Translations under genes and position numbers: made by a program
In this document: in pieces, positions 11,035 through 23,400 of the stretch
Layout: every line of letters begins with the position of its first letter
Position numbering within the stretch: position 1 is the first letter of the stretch
The notes under the pieces: generated by a model
Told to the model about the DNA's origin: nothing
The model's input: the letters and a program-made list of their open reading frames with translations, nothing else
The model's database searches: none
From: Asparagopsis taxiformis
Lineage: Eukaryota; Rhodophyta; Florideophyceae; Bonnemaisoniales; Bonnemaisoniaceae
Direction: 5' to 3'
Length of the DNA stretch: 64,000 bases
Assembly: GCA_030407315.1 (NCBI GenBank)
Contig: JALQPE010001692.1
Location: 42,457 to 106,456, forward strand

Positions 11035-13187
11035 TGCAATGGGTGGGATAGAGCGGGGAGGACGGACTTTCTTGTTGGTTTGGGTTTTGAGGAAGGATAG
11101 ATGGTTGTGGAAGGGATGAGAGTTGATGGGGTGGGGTTCTGGGTGGTGGAGAAATTCTGCCTGTCATGTCAATTTTCTAGTCTGACTGGAAGATTGATAA
11201 GGTGTGATTTGTTGATTTACAGATATATTTGGGTTGGGTGTGTTGAATGCTGATGTAATTACAAAGTCGCTCCTCGTTGGATTCGGCGCACAAATGAGTT
11301 GGAAAAGCTGTTATGGTTTTCGATCGCGAGGTAAGAATGATGCGGCCGTCCGGTGACGGTGACCTCGGCTGATGGACGCGGTCGGATTGCTGGTAAAAGA
11401 CAACAGAAGGGGGATTGATACTGTCAATGATGTCCGGTGATCACACATGGTTTGAGCAGGGATAGGGAACACACGAGCGGGAGGTGTGACCCGCATATAA
11501 CTATGGTAGGTCGCAATTTGTCACAAATTATGACCCATCATCGTGATTAGTATTCTTCAAGATCTTCTCATACGATACATGTGACAAATTATTTCCCACA
11601 TGTATCATTTGAGAAGATCTTGACGAACGACTGGGTGATTATTTCATATATCGTACAGAAAACAAACGAAGAGGAATATGATCAGGGAACGACCCGAATA
11701 AATCATAGCACGAGATTCAGATTTGTGAGAGAATCCACATTCGGAACGGTTGCGCGCAGATCTGAGTCTCGGGCCACAATTTATTCAGCTTGAGGGTCTT
11801 CGTCGTTTACCATGTTGATTTAGTTGAGCAGATACTGTGCTTCCGTCTCGTGGGGCCGTCGGCAGGCGTACTGTACTGTGTGGACGATCTGCCTAATCAT
11901 AATTGAGCTGTGACTAGTGACTGAGCTGGCGCTTGTCGACAAGCTGTTAGGGTTTTGAATAAATTTAGCTCTGTATTACTTCAGTATTAGCCTTCTGGTA
12001 ATTGGCCGATGCGCATAAATTTTGTGAGAGGAATGTCTCTTGTGAGTAGTTGGGAACATTCTAATCGCGTAATCGAGTTGGTTAAGTATAATCTTCCGCC
12101 TCGTGACCTGCGTCAGTCCCTTCGACAGGCCGTCTCTAATTAGCATCCTGACAAATTAATTGGATTGAAATTTTCAATTTTTAAGGGACATATCGTGCGG
12201 TACATATTGTAGCCTATTTTAATTCTGTGGCCGACACAGTTGTATGTTTCCTCCAGTCCGTTTCTCCCGTCGACATTGACGAGGCAACAGCGCTATCTGT
12301 CGTGACTACCAGCGCAGACGCTCGCGCGCACGTGTCCAATCATACGGTCGATAGGATGGAACGGTGTGTGCGGACTATTAGGTAGAGTAGCGATAGGGAG
12401 TCCACCATTTCGGACTGTAGAAACTCAACGTCTATTTACTGAGTACTACACCGTCTCTCTCGCCCCTCCGCTCGCGCGCACCTTGCAGCGCAATACATGT
12501 GCCGCCGGATACGACGTAGCGCTCCTTTACGGTGTGCCACGTGTCCCCAATCCCGTATCCTGCCGGCGCCGTATCAGAACCAATTCCTACGGCCATGTGT
12601 AACTCGTGCCAACGCTATCAAACGTACTCTCGGCATATCTGCGATGCATTATGCGAAACGACGTTCCCATCCTCTGCTGAGAACGCGCCCTGACTTTGTT
12701 CATATCATACCTGGAGTTTGTAGCGCACAATTGTTCTATCATACCGTATCATGATGACGTGCATCGGTAATACTGTACATCACACCTCCTACTTACTCTT
12801 CACAGTGCTATTCCGTCTGAGCTTATACGTTCCAGGTAGCTGTATTATATATCAGCCCTTATGTAATCAACCATACTGCCCGTTTCTCGTCTCCATTCAC
12901 AGTTACTCACTGTTCTCTCGCCGCTTCAACAGCCCATCACACCTTTCTACACTCTATATTACTCCCATTCTCACCTTGCTGTCCAATCCAAGTCATCCCA
13001 TGTATCGAATTTGCCATAACGACGACAACAGCCGCAGCGTATTCCACGAATTTAAAGCGCTAATTTTCCATGCTGTCAGTACAGCAAAGCCGAACAAACA
13101 TCCGACAAAATGCAATTCAAAACAAACGCGACTATCAAGCATTCATCACATCAATCATCTCAACAGGCGGCCGCACTCCCACAATAC
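11035..13187. other. long intergenic region between divergent receptor and membrane-protein genes
   Basis: About 2.1 kb with only short overlapping frames. It holds the hairpin at 11558-11622 and two GCTCGCGCGCAC stretches near 12315 and 12470. The last 300 bases are pyrimidine-rich and may be the promoter/leader of the gene at 13188. Confidence 0.5.
11558..11622. repeat. inverted repeat / hairpin, 26-bp arms
   Basis: Arms 11558-11583 and 11597-11622 are reverse complements with two mismatches and a 13-base loop. The arms contain AGATCTTCTC and ACATGT. The hairpin is not near a gene end, so a small non-autonomous element remnant or a structured RNA are both possible. Confidence 0.75.
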
Positions 13188-14600
13188 ATGCCATCAATCT
13201 CCGTTCTAAACGCCGTTCTCAACGCGGCTTTGTGGATTGTCCATGCACTAGTAGCACTTCTCCTCCAGGCCATATACGTTTCGATTGCTCGTTTACAACT
13301 ATCCATCAAGGGCAGAACAAAAGCCACCGATTCAAATGAAATCAATCTATTCCACTGGCTTCCACTCGTGCTCCTCTCACGCAAATCTGGCGCGCTGTTC
13401 ACTACCGCCTATTGGGCGATAGCACTCATGATTTATGCAATGCTCTTCCTTCCCGCCGAGTTGCTCTTCGAGACGGGCATCGATGTCCGGAAAGACTGCA
13501 CAGCACAGCAGCAGCGCTCCGTTGTAGGTGTTTGTGCTCAAAGATGGGACGGTCATTCCGACGTTGGAATCGCCTCGGCTGCCTTGCTCGTTCAGCGTTT
13601 CACGTGGCAGGATGACGAGTGGGATGTTGTGTTTCAAGGCGCGTCGAAATTTATGAATGGTGCCGAGGTGCATCGGAGACAGAATATTAACGCCGAAACG
13701 CTTTCGTCCCCATCTCGACAACTTTTCGCGCACAATTGTACACAAAGGCTTTCTTCTTGTGAACAATGTGGCTCCATGACGCTGTTTGACGACAAGGGCT
13801 CGTTTTCCACCGTAGTGAAGAACGCTTCACTTGCCGAAACCGATGTATTTGGAAGCGGCACCTCGCAGCAGAGGTATGCGCTTGGCGACGTGACGTACGA
13901 CGACGCACTTGGAACGGCGTTTATGTTCTGGGAAATGCCGGAAGAAACCATTGCGAGTATCCAAGGCGTTGCAATGCAAAGAATCCACATTCGTGGCATA
14001 GAAACCATACTGTCCGATGACCAGGTCGCACGCGTGCTTTCACAACCGACGCAACCATGGGACATTACTCTGCGCGCTAGTCAAACCCGGCTCTACGATC
14101 TGCGATGCGACACGCCGGGGCTGACGTCGCGAGACATGGCGCGCGCGGTGTCTCTGTATCGCACAACGCAAATGGAGCAACCCGGTGTGAAACGCACGGA
14201 TGTGGGACAGGATCTGCAAATGCACGAGCCGTTTACGAGCAGTGATGCTCTGAAAGCGCTGTTCGCCATGAAGGCTGAGGACGGGTCTTCGACATGCGAG
14301 GGGGTGATTCCGACGTACACTGAATGCGGTACGTTTGATTGGTCCAAGGCGATCTTTGTGATCGCACTTTCCGCGCTGGTTGTCGTGGCGTGGATCTGTC
14401 TGGCTATTGCTTCGCGACAGGCCTCGTCACTTGACGTCCCGCATGACTCGCGTACTTGGCGCAAATACGTGCTGTATGGGTCGCAGATTTGTTCGGTGGA
14501 CTTGGATCACTCGAGGAGGAATGTCAGCGATGCTTGCTTTGTAGTTATGAAGAATCAAACGGATGCTGATTCGCGTTTCGAGATCAGTGGAGATGACTAA
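13188..14600 (+). CDS. 470-aa multi-pass membrane protein, paralogue of 31274-32686
   Basis: The start at 13188 (MPSISVLNAVLN) is preferred over an in-frame ATG at 13110 because the paralogue on the other strand starts at the equivalent residue and both then give exactly 470 aa. Hydrophobic segments lie at about residues 10-32, 68-92 and 408-428. The long stretch between the second and third has many cysteines (for example an HNCTQRLSSCEQCGS segment) and potential N-glycosylation sites, so it is probably extracellular or lumenal. The middle is nearly identical to the paralogue, while the last ~35 residues differ strongly. No known domain is recognised and the function is unknown. It sits between two NLR-type genes, one on each side. 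Confidence 0.8.
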   Translation: MPSISVLNAVLNAALWIVHALVALLLQAIYVSIARLQLSIKGRTKATDSNEINLFHWLPLVLLSRKSGALFTTAYWAIALMIYAMLFLPAELLFETGIDVRKDCTAQQQRSVVGVCAQRWDGHSDVGIASAALLVQRFTWQDDEWDVVFQGASKFMNGAEVHRRQNINAETLSSPSRQLFAHNCTQRLSSCEQCGSMTLFDDKGSFSTVVKNASLAETDVFGSGTSQQRYALGDVTYDDALGTAFMFWEMPEETIASIQGVAMQRIHIRGIETILSDDQVARVLSQPTQPWDITLRASQTRLYDLRCDTPGLTSRDMARAVSLYRTTQMEQPGVKRTDVGQDLQMHEPFTSSDALKALFAMKAEDGSSTCEGVIPTYTECGTFDWSKAIFVIALSALVVVAWICLAIASRQASSLDVPHDSRTWRKYVLYGSQICSVDLDHSRRNVSDACFVVMKNQTDADSRFEISGDD

Positions 14601-15394
14601 AGTGGACTTTTTCGGGTTGATATATCACAGCTCTCGCATTGCTGTACGGCTGACTGACCAATTTCATTGGCAAGGACAGTCTGTTCTGTCACTTATGGTC
14701 ACTACTTTTCGACGAGAAATGAACAAATGTTTTTGGATAAAACCTCAACATATCCAAAATATTTGGAAATTCCGCAATACAGTCCACGGATGTTCATCGT
14801 TTGGTGAGTCTTTGCCGGGGCATCTGCGGGATCAACTCGACCTCTTCCTGAGCTTAATCGCCAGCGAAAGCCTCCCCACTGGAAAGGGAATCGTCCCCTT
14901 ACACCTCCCGCACGCTTTAATCCGACAGCCAACCATGACTTGGAGCGGGCTACGCGTCCATAATGCAACCGGACGGTAGATTTAGTGGTTGCGTATCGCG
15001 CGATCAAACCCGAAAGACAGATAGTGACCAGGAACATCAATCCAAGCTTTTAATCATTCCTCAGTTCTCAGGGTCGGACTGATTTCAGAGCATTGTCAGA
15101 CCACGCTTCGTCAATGTCTTTGCGTGGTATTCATGGCTGTCAACACCATTCGCCGCCAATCACATTTTGCACGGGTGCATATTACTCTTGAGCGAGGTAC
15201 TATACATCTGTAGGAGCAGGGCTGCTCAAAAAAATTCTTCTGCACCTGTTTTATTCTCCGTTCTTCACCTCGCGATTCAAAACCTTCCACCTCTCTCTAT
15301 ATTGCCATCACATCAACCATCCTCTCCTCAGTTTTCTCTTCTGCCCAGCTAGAAAACCCGATCGTCCAGTCCATAGCGACAAATCCGTTCTCCA
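14601..15394. other. intergenic region upstream of receptor gene
   Basis: About 790 bases without a convincing gene. A C/T-rich segment at about 15240-15360, rich in CCATC and CTCT, precedes the receptor start and probably forms its promoter and leader. Confidence 0.5.
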
Positions 15395-18300
15395 ATGGGC
15401 GGCTCTCAATCCACCCCTACGACCAGCCCATCCTCCTCCACATCACCCCCGAAAGTCTACTCCGTTCTCACCCCCACCGCAGCAATTCTCGATTTCAACC
15501 CCAACGCATGCACCCCCGAGTACACCGCGTTGTCAAATCTCCTCTCCGACAACCTCCATCACAACGTCACAGTCCTCAATGGCCCCGGTGGTGTCGGTAA
15601 AACAACCATCCTCCAAGCCCTCGCCGCACAGCCCCGCATTCATACGCGATTCCACAACGCAGTCTGGATGTTCCAGTTGGGACAGCAGGCAAAACTCGCA
15701 CAACTCAAGCATGAATTCATCGCGTTCGTGTCACAGGTTTGCGATTCTCAATTTGCCAATCGCTTTCAAGACAACATACTTGACGATAAACTCGACAAAC
15801 GTGCCGTAGCTGATCTCGTGCGTCATCTCGCAGACAGGCATATTCTGCTTATATTTGACGATGTATGGCGAATGAGCGGAAGCGTTCTCGAGTTGTTCCA
15901 GAGAGTGGTTACAGAGGTGCAAAGTCTGGAAACTTGCTCGTTCAAGCTACTCGTATCAACCCGATCTGAGCATATTGCCAACGAAGGTTGCCCGATACAT
16001 GTACAACTACGCTCCCCCCACGGTCCAATGTCAGAGCGTATGTTACTGTGGTATGCCGGCTTCGAAGGCGACATGCAGAACAAAATGTGTACAACAGACC
16101 GTCGCGCATTCAACAGCATTCTCCAAAAGTGTAGTGGTCTTCCATTGGCCCTGGCTGTCGCCGGTAGGGGTGTGAAACGACTGCATAATCGCCCCACTTC
16201 GTCCCAATCACGTGTCAGTGCTTGGGTGTGGTATGCAGAGCAGCTAGACGAGCATGTAGAAATGTTGGGAGGAGAGTGTCCACATCACCCCGGGTTGCGA
16301 TCCTCGCTGCGACTAAATTTGCAGGGCATGGGAGAGAACTGGAATGTGTCCTCCATCACTCCAGAAGAAGTGTTCCGGTCGCTGTCCGTTCTCCAGAAAC
16401 AAATGGTCATCCCCGTCCACTGCCTGCAGCGACTGTGGGCCATCTCCCCCAAAGATGTCAAACGTGTTGTGGACATCTTTCACGACAGCAGTCTGGTTTC
16501 CATTGATCAGGGCGAGGCTAGTGAGGGTGGGAAACGAGACGGGATTCGCATACACGACTTGATGAACGATATTAGTGCACATATGGCAGACGAGAGTGGC
16601 GAGAAGACTCGGTGGCACGAACGTCTGTTGGATGGGTATGCACACGACCTATCGTGTACAGATCTAGATCCGAATCCGAATCCGAATCCAGACCCAGATC
16701 CAGGTTCGTGCGAAACATCCCAGACACGACCATGGTGGCGTTTGAAAGAGACGGAGAAATACATGCAGAACAATGTTGTGCGACACCTGCTGAGCGCCGA
16801 GAGAACGGGAGAAGCATTCCATCTGCTGATGGACTACCGGTGGATGCAAAAGATCAACGAGGACGAGAAGTGCATCCCATTCCAGCCGATTATTGCAGAT
16901 GTGCGACTGTTGATGAAGAAGATCGAGGAGGTGGGTGACACCGATGCACAGGGCACTGTCGATGACCTGCGCATCATGGTGGAAACCATGGAAATGTGTA
17001 TGCTACCGTATTGCAAGAAGAATCGGCGAGAGTCGACATTCCAGCTATATGGTCGTCTTGTGTCGTTGTGCTCTGAATCGGCAGTGGTGAAGCATGTGTT
17101 GTGGAGCATCGACAAGTATGCGAAGAAGCCATGGGTGCGTGCGAATGTGGGTGTACTGGAAAGTGCGACGAGCAGTTATTTCAAGAGAACTCTCAGTCTG
17201 GATTTCTCTGCAGTGTGCATGGAGATTGGGACTCGAGACGACGAGATACTGGTAGGGAGTGACACGGGAATGTTGTATGTGCTGAACAGTCGAGATGGAT
17301 CTGAGATATGTGTTTTACGTGGGCACGAAACGTCGATAGTCAGCATAGTAGTCGAGAGGGAATCGAATGATGTATTGTCGTGCAGCTCAGACGGAACAGT
17401 GATTGTGTGGAGAGATCGGCAGAAGCTGAAGACGGAGAAGATCAAAGAACTAGAAGAAGAGGAGACGATAGCAAGCATGCAACTGCGATCGCAATGTGTG
17501 GAGGATGGGATTATTCTGTGCAGTTCATTGGGTCGGCTGCTACTGGTGGACATGTCATGTGGGTCTGTGAAACGAGTGATCGGAAGTGAGAATGAGTGGG
17601 TAGTTCCATCTGCTACTGGATATACGGACGGTATGTTAGTGTCTGCGTCGGTGGATGGGAAATTCTGGCTATGGGACAAGACAACGTTGCAGCGTCGCGA
17701 AAACGCTGTTGAAAGACGTATGGGCTCAGTGCACGCTATTGCAATGAGTGCTGACAACCGATTGATCGCATCAGCATCGAGAGACGGTAACGTATGCGTT
17801 CGAAATCTATTGGAGGGTTCCGCAAAAGGTTACTCACAATGCTCAATCACGTGCTTCAGGAAGACTCCAATCATTCTTTTCAGCGCTGATGGGAAAATGC
17901 TCTACATCGCCACGCCGTCTGGGATTCTAGTCTGGACGAGTGATGAATCTGGCAATTTCAAACGATCGGCGTACAAAATAAGCGACAGGCGACTGGAACA
18001 CATCCGATCACTACGATTGAGCGAGGATGGTTCGGAATTGTTCGTCATGTCATCCAGCGAAGTATACGTCCTGAATTCCGCACAATATGTAGATCACAGG
18101 AAGGATATTGTGCTGGATGAACCAAATTTTCTGCAGCTGACGACGGCATTCTCCATGTCAGACGACTTGTCTTCGATGGTAACGTATAATGAACCCGATC
18201 GAATCATTGAAGTTCGGGATATGCATGATCTTTCGAATGATGTGGATAGTTGCAATGGTAGTTTCCGAATCCCAAGAAATCTCCGGCGTATTGATGTCCT

Positions 18301-19531
18301 TGCTGTGTCAAATGATAAGCAATTCGTGGCATTCTCCCAATTTCACTCGTACGATGTCATAGTCGTGGACATGCAAAGTTCAAAACTGCACCATATTCTT
18401 AGTGACCTGCACATATGGTTTGATTCGCGACTTCATAGACCAGCCTCGAAAAGGGCGGTACAAGAAATCCAGTTTGAGAAGAATAATATTCTAACAGCTA
18501 GAGCTCGCGCGAGCATATCTTCCAACGATAAGATGGTTTCCAAGTCTTGGAATATTCTGACTGGTGAGAGCGTAGAAAGGCATTTTCCTTCGAACCGAGA
18601 TGCACCAGCAGATCAAAAACAACAGAATGTCGCGCGTCTAAGTTGTGAAAAGATCAGCAATGAGCAGTCTTCTCGGAATGTCAAGCTCACAGAAGGTTTA
18701 CATACCTTCACAGCCGCGACACTGGAAACGGATCGAATCAGGGCTGTGTACGCTTCCAATATCTCTCGTTTATGGATCCTGAGTCGCGATGGTGGATTAC
18801 AATATGTTGATTTGGTAACAGAAGGCCGTGATCTTGAGCAGTGCAGTCAACCAGCACTTCCAGTGTTACCATCAAACAAGCAAGCGCATGACAAGGCGAA
18901 TGATTCGAGCATTAGAGCCGACATACCACCGGAATTCACCGTGTTCATTAGCCATGCTGGCCCCGATAAACACACACTCGCACTCAAGATATACAATCGG
19001 TTGAAACAACTAGGGATCAGTGTGTTTTTCGATTTGAAGGAGCTGAAACCTGGCGATGAAGCGGATGAGAAAATGATCAATGCCATGGAAACTGCAGCGA
19101 TGTTTATAATCATTCTCTCGCCGGAATACGCTGCTCGCAAGTGGACAATCATGGAGTTGCAATGCGCGTTGCGTCGAATAGATGAGGCGAAGAAGAATGG
19201 ACAGATGGCGCCGATTATAATTCCTGTGTTTTTCCGGCTAAACATTGACGATTGCAGCAGCTCGAAACTGCTGGGAATGACGGACGAAAGAGGAGATAAC
19301 ATTTTCCATAGAGATGGATTGTTTGAAAGGCTCATGGATGGTCATGCTACCGTTGATGATGTTTCACGGTGTCTGAAGAGGTTGACGCACATCACTGGTA
19401 TTAAAAATTGCGAAGAGAATGCCATTGGTGATAAGGCGCTGTTAGATGATCTCGCCGACATGGTCGTTGAGGCCATTCAGAACCGGGTTGCAGGGGAGAG
19501 CTCCTCTTCTGTAGAGATGCTCCAGCCATAG
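15395..19531 (+). CDS. NB-ARC-WD40-TIR receptor (NLR-like STAND ATPase), copy 1
   Basis: This intact 1378-aa frame combines a STAND nucleotide switch, a WD40 sensor and a C-terminal TIR effector. P-loop GPGGVGKTT lies at about residues 63-71, Walker B LLIFDDVW ~151, STRSE ~186, GLPLA ~246, and an MHD-like IHDLMND ~386. An NPNPDPDP repeat lies at ~427. WD40-type repeats run from about 615 to 1120 (SCSSDGTVIVWRD, SASVDGKFWLWD). The TIR domain starts at FTVFISHAGPDK (~1181) and keeps the SPEYAARKWTIMEL segment with the Glu that is catalytic in TIR NADases. By family analogy, ligand binding to WD40 would trigger oligomerisation and TIR signalling in immunity or self/non-self recognition; that role is inference. 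TIR at the C-terminus is the reverse of plant TIR-NBS-LRR order. Confidence 0.93.
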   Translation: MGGSQSTPTTSPSSSTSPPKVYSVLTPTAAILDFNPNACTPEYTALSNLLSDNLHHNVTVLNGPGGVGKTTILQALAAQPRIHTRFHNAVWMFQLGQQAKLAQLKHEFIAFVSQVCDSQFANRFQDNILDDKLDKRAVADLVRHLADRHILLIFDDVWRMSGSVLELFQRVVTEVQSLETCSFKLLVSTRSEHIANEGCPIHVQLRSPHGPMSERMLLWYAGFEGDMQNKMCTTDRRAFNSILQKCSGLPLALAVAGRGVKRLHNRPTSSQSRVSAWVWYAEQLDEHVEMLGGECPHHPGLRSSLRLNLQGMGENWNVSSITPEEVFRSLSVLQKQMVIPVHCLQRLWAISPKDVKRVVDIFHDSSLVSIDQGEASEGGKRDGIRIHDLMNDISAHMADESGEKTRWHERLLDGYAHDLSCTDLDPNPNPNPDPDPGSCETSQTRPWWRLKETEKYMQNNVVRHLLSAERTGEAFHLLMDYRWMQKINEDEKCIPFQPIIADVRLLMKKIEEVGDTDAQGTVDDLRIMVETMEMCMLPYCKKNRRESTFQLYGRLVSLCSESAVVKHVLWSIDKYAKKPWVRANVGVLESATSSYFKRTLSLDFSAVCMEIGTRDDEILVGSDTGMLYVLNSRDGSEICVLRGHETSIVSIVVERESNDVLSCSSDGTVIVWRDRQKLKTEKIKELEEEETIASMQLRSQCVEDGIILCSSLGRLLLVDMSCGSVKRVIGSENEWVVPSATGYTDGMLVSASVDGKFWLWDKTTLQRRENAVERRMGSVHAIAMSADNRLIASASRDGNVCVRNLLEGSAKGYSQCSITCFRKTPIILFSADGKMLYIATPSGILVWTSDESGNFKRSAYKISDRRLEHIRSLRLSEDGSELFVMSSSEVYVLNSAQYVDHRKDIVLDEPNFLQLTTAFSMSDDLSSMVTYNEPDRIIEVRDMHDLSNDVDSCNGSFRIPRNLRRIDVLAVSNDKQFVAFSQFHSYDVIVVDMQSSKLHHILSDLHIWFDSRLHRPASKRAVQEIQFEKNNILTARARASISSNDKMVSKSWNILTGESVERHFPSNRDAPADQKQQNVARLSCEKISNEQSSRNVKLTEGLHTFTAATLETDRIRAVYASNISRLWILSRDGGLQYVDLVTEGRDLEQCSQPALPVLPSNKQAHDKANDSSIRADIPPEFTVFISHAGPDKHTLALKIYNRLKQLGISVFFDLKELKPGDEADEKMINAMETAAMFIIILSPEYAARKWTIMELQCALRRIDEAKKNGQMAPIIIPVFFRLNIDDCSSSKLLGMTDERGDNIFHRDGLFERLMDGHATVDDVSRCLKRLTHITGIKNCEENAIGDKALLDDLADMVVEAIQNRVAGESSSSVEMLQP

Positions 19532-20466
19532 TCCAAAATTACTATTCTATTTTAAAATGTTTTAAAACATTTGAAAATATTTGAGAATGTACTTTTCATC
19601 TCCTCGTGTCTTTGTTGAGATACGAACATTGCTGGCACCTCTGAGAGAGCTCGCAATGCCGACAGCAGTGAGAGCACTACTGACACCAACATCTGATGAA
19701 CAGCAAAGGCTGGAAACACATCGGAGCAAACATAGCAAAAAGGTTGGATCCTTGCAACAGGCTATTGGGCATCAGTTACCGTGGCTACCCATTGGCAACT
19801 GACTCGCATTTGTAGACTGCGTGAGATCACGCTTCGGCCTCCTCGTCAAACAACGGTACTAGTACCGTTGCTGCGTGGAAGACCGATCCGTGATCTTGTG
19901 CACTCCAAAAATCCGAGTCAGTTTCCACAGACTTCATCGTGAATAGGTGACTTATCCCTCGAAGGATTGTTGTTGGTAAACAAACCAAATTTCATAGTGT
20001 CAGTGCATAATTCGGTGTTCCCACTACGTATACAACCACAATGTCTAACGCAGCTATGACACGCATCCCATCTGCAATGTCCCATAGCAGCTATTGGATA
20101 TTGCACGCGTGCTATAACTGTGTTTGCTATCGTATAGCAGGCAACAATTCAACTGGGCGTGATCGTAAAAAGATGATACGTGGCGCATAGAAAGCATTGA
20201 TAGAACGTGGACGTACAATAGATACTATTAGATTTTCCCCCTCTGCAACAACGTCCTATAAGTGAATTCATTGCTGCTAAGTCATCAAGGGCGCGATGTT
20301 CGCCAAAATTAACATGTCCCCATCTCTGTAAGTGTGCTTCGTATTATAATTTACATATGCAATCATCTCTCAAATTTTATATTCCTGTTCTCTGATCTCC
20401 TTCCCACTCTACCCGCCATCTCGTTATCGTTACCAGCACATATTTCATTCCTTTCTCAGTATTCAC
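19532..20466. other. intergenic region between tandem receptor genes
   Basis: About 930 bases between the stop of receptor copy 1 and the start of copy 2. The first part is AT-rich with runs of TTTTAAAA-type sequence, probably the 3' end. A perfect 20-bp palindrome sits at 19851-19870. The last 150 bases are pyrimidine-rich, as in front of copy 1. No convincing gene. Confidence 0.5.
19851..19870. repeat. perfect 20-bp palindrome
   Basis: CAACGGTACTAGTACCGTTG reads the same on both strands. It lies about 600 bases upstream of receptor copy 2 and could be a dimeric-protein binding site or chance. Confidence 0.6.
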
Positions 20467-23400
20467 ATGGGTGTGGTTGCATCCACTCTGTGGAAGAAGA
20501 CATTCCGTCCAAACTCACTACTGAGACCTACCGCTGCAATCCTCGATTTCGAGTCTCCAGATGCGACACCGGAAAGGATTGCGTTGTCGCATCTTTCCAA
20601 TGAAAGTCGGCACAATGTCGTAGTTCTCCACGGTCTGGGTGGCGTTGGTAAAACAACCATCCTCCAAGCACTCGCCGAGCAGAGTTCTATTCGTACAAAA
20701 TTTTGCGATGGCATCTCGATGTTCCAATTGGGACAGCAAGCAATAGTCTCAAATCTCCGCCAAGAACTCGTCGAATTTGCATCCAATGTCTGTGAGTCGC
20801 AGTTTGTAGACCAATTTCAATACGATATTCTACGAGATAGCAAGCGAGCTGTAACCGATCTCGTGCACCATCTCGCAAAGAAGCGTATCCTCATGATTTT
20901 TGACGATGTGTGTCGGCAGACTGAGGACGTTCATGATTTGTTCCAAACAATTACAGCAGAAGTACACAAACTAAGAACTTGTTCGCTTAAACTACTCGTA
21001 TCAACCCGATCCGAGCATATTGCCAACGAAGGTTGCCCCATTCATGTACAACCACGCTCCCCCCAAGGTCCAATGTCAGAGCGTATGTTACTGTGGTATG
21101 CCGGCTTCGAAGGCGACATGCAGAACAAAATGTGTACAACAGACCGTCGCGCATTCAACAACATTCTCCAAAAGTGTAGTGGTCTCCCATTGGCTCTGGC
21201 AGTTGCCGGTAGGGGTGTGAAACGACTGCATAATCGCCCCACTTCGTCCCAATCACGTGTCAGTGCTTGGGTGTGGTATGCAGAGCAACTAGACGAGCAT
21301 GTAGAAATGTTGGGAGAAGAGTGCCCCCATCACCCCGGGTTGCTATCCTCGCTGCGACTAAATTTGCAGGGAATGGGAGAGAACTGGAATGTGTCCTCCA
21401 TTACCCCAGAAGAAGTGTTCCGGTCGCTGTCCGTTCTCCAGAAACAAATGGTCATCCCCGTCCACTGCCTGCAGCGACTGTGGGCCATCTCCCCCAAAGA
21501 CGTCAAACGTGTTGTGGATATCTTTCACGACAGCAGTCTGGTTTCCATAGATCAGGGCGAGGCTAGTGAGGGTGGGAAACGAGACGGGATTCGCATACAC
21601 GACTTGATGAACGATATTAGTGCACATATGGCAGACGAGAGTGGCGAGAAGACTCGGTGGCACGAACGTCTGTTGGATGGGTATGCACACGACCTATCGT
21701 GTACAGATCTAGATCCGAATCCGAATCCGAATCCAGACCCAGATCCAGGTTCGTGCGAAACATCCCAGACACGACCATGGTGGCGTTTGAAAGAGACGGA
21801 GAAATACATGCAGAACAATGTTGTGCGACACCTGCTGAGCGCCGAGAGAACGGGAGAAGCATTCCATCTGCTGATGGACTACCGGTGGATGCAAAAGATC
21901 AACGAGGACGAGAAGTGCATCCCATTCCAGCCGATTATTGCAGATGTGCGACTGTTGATGAAGAAGATCGAGGAGGTGGGTGACACCGATGCACAGGGCA
22001 CTGTCGATGACCTGCGCATCATGGTGGAAACCATGGAAATGTGTATGCTACCGTATTGCAAGAAGAATCGGCGAGAGTCGACATTCCAGCTATATGGTCG
22101 TCTTGTGTCGTTGTGCTCTGAATCGGCAGTGGTGAAGCATGTGTTGTGGAGCATCGACAAGTATGCGAAGAAGCCATGGGTGCGTGCGAATGTGGGTGTA
22201 CTGGAAAGTGCGACGAGCAGTTACTTCAAGAGGACTCTCAGTCTGGATTTCTCTGCAGTGTGCATGGAGATTGGGACTCGAGACGACGAGGTACTGGTAG
22301 GGAGTGACACGGGAATGTTGTATGTGCTGAACAGTCGAGATGGATCTGAGATATGTGTTTTACGTGGGCACGAAACGTCGATAGTCAGCATAGTAGTCGA
22401 GAGGGAATCGAATGATGTATTGTCGTGCAGCTCAGACGGAACAGTGATTGTGTGGAGAGATCGGCAGAAGCTGAATACAGTGAAGATTGATGAACTAGAA
22501 GAAGAGGAGACGATAGCAAGCATGCAACTGCGATCGCAATGTGTGGAGAATGGGATTATTCTGTGCAGTTCATTGGGTCGGCTTCTACTGGTGGACATGT
22601 CATGTGGGTCTGTGAAACGAGTGATCGGAAGTGAGAATGAGTGGGTAGTTCCATCTGCTACTGGATATACGGACGGTATGTTAGTGTCTGCGTCGGTGGA
22701 TGGGAAATTCTGGCTATGGGACAAGACAACATTGCAACGTAACGAGAACGGGTACCATGGACACGCTGATGCTGTGCATGCTATTGCAATGAGTGCTGAC
22801 AACCGATTGATCGCATCAGGGTCCAGAGATGGGAGCGTTCGCATTTGGAATGCTCTTGAGCGGAAAGAACTTAGTGCCTTCACCGACTTTGGTTCAGAGT
22901 GTGTACCAGATTCTGTTGCGTTCAACGGTAGAGGAGACATGATTTTTCTTGGAACTTCGTCAACCATTTACGTCTATGGAATTGGCGGCCCTGAATTCCT
23001 CGATTATGTGTACACTATCAGTGACGTGCGGTTGCAAGACATCCGATCGCTGCGAATGAGTTCTGATGATTCCGAGCTGCTCGTGATGACACCTAATGAT
23101 ATTTACATTCTCAACGCTTTGGGATACATGAGGCGGTGCAAGGAGACGGTCGCTGTAGATGCGCGTTATTTTGGACTCGCGGAATGCTTTTCGATTTCTG
23201 CCGATGAAGTTTTCATGGTGACGTATAGTAGTGCGCTTCGAATCGTCGAAGTGCGGGATACTTGCGATATTTCAAAAGGTATAGACAGATGTATCGCCGA
23301 GTTTCCAATACCGAAGGAGTTGAAGCAGATTGATAACATTGCCGTTTCGAATGATGGGCTTTTCGTTGCTTTTTCCCAGAGATATGAATTCACAATCTTT

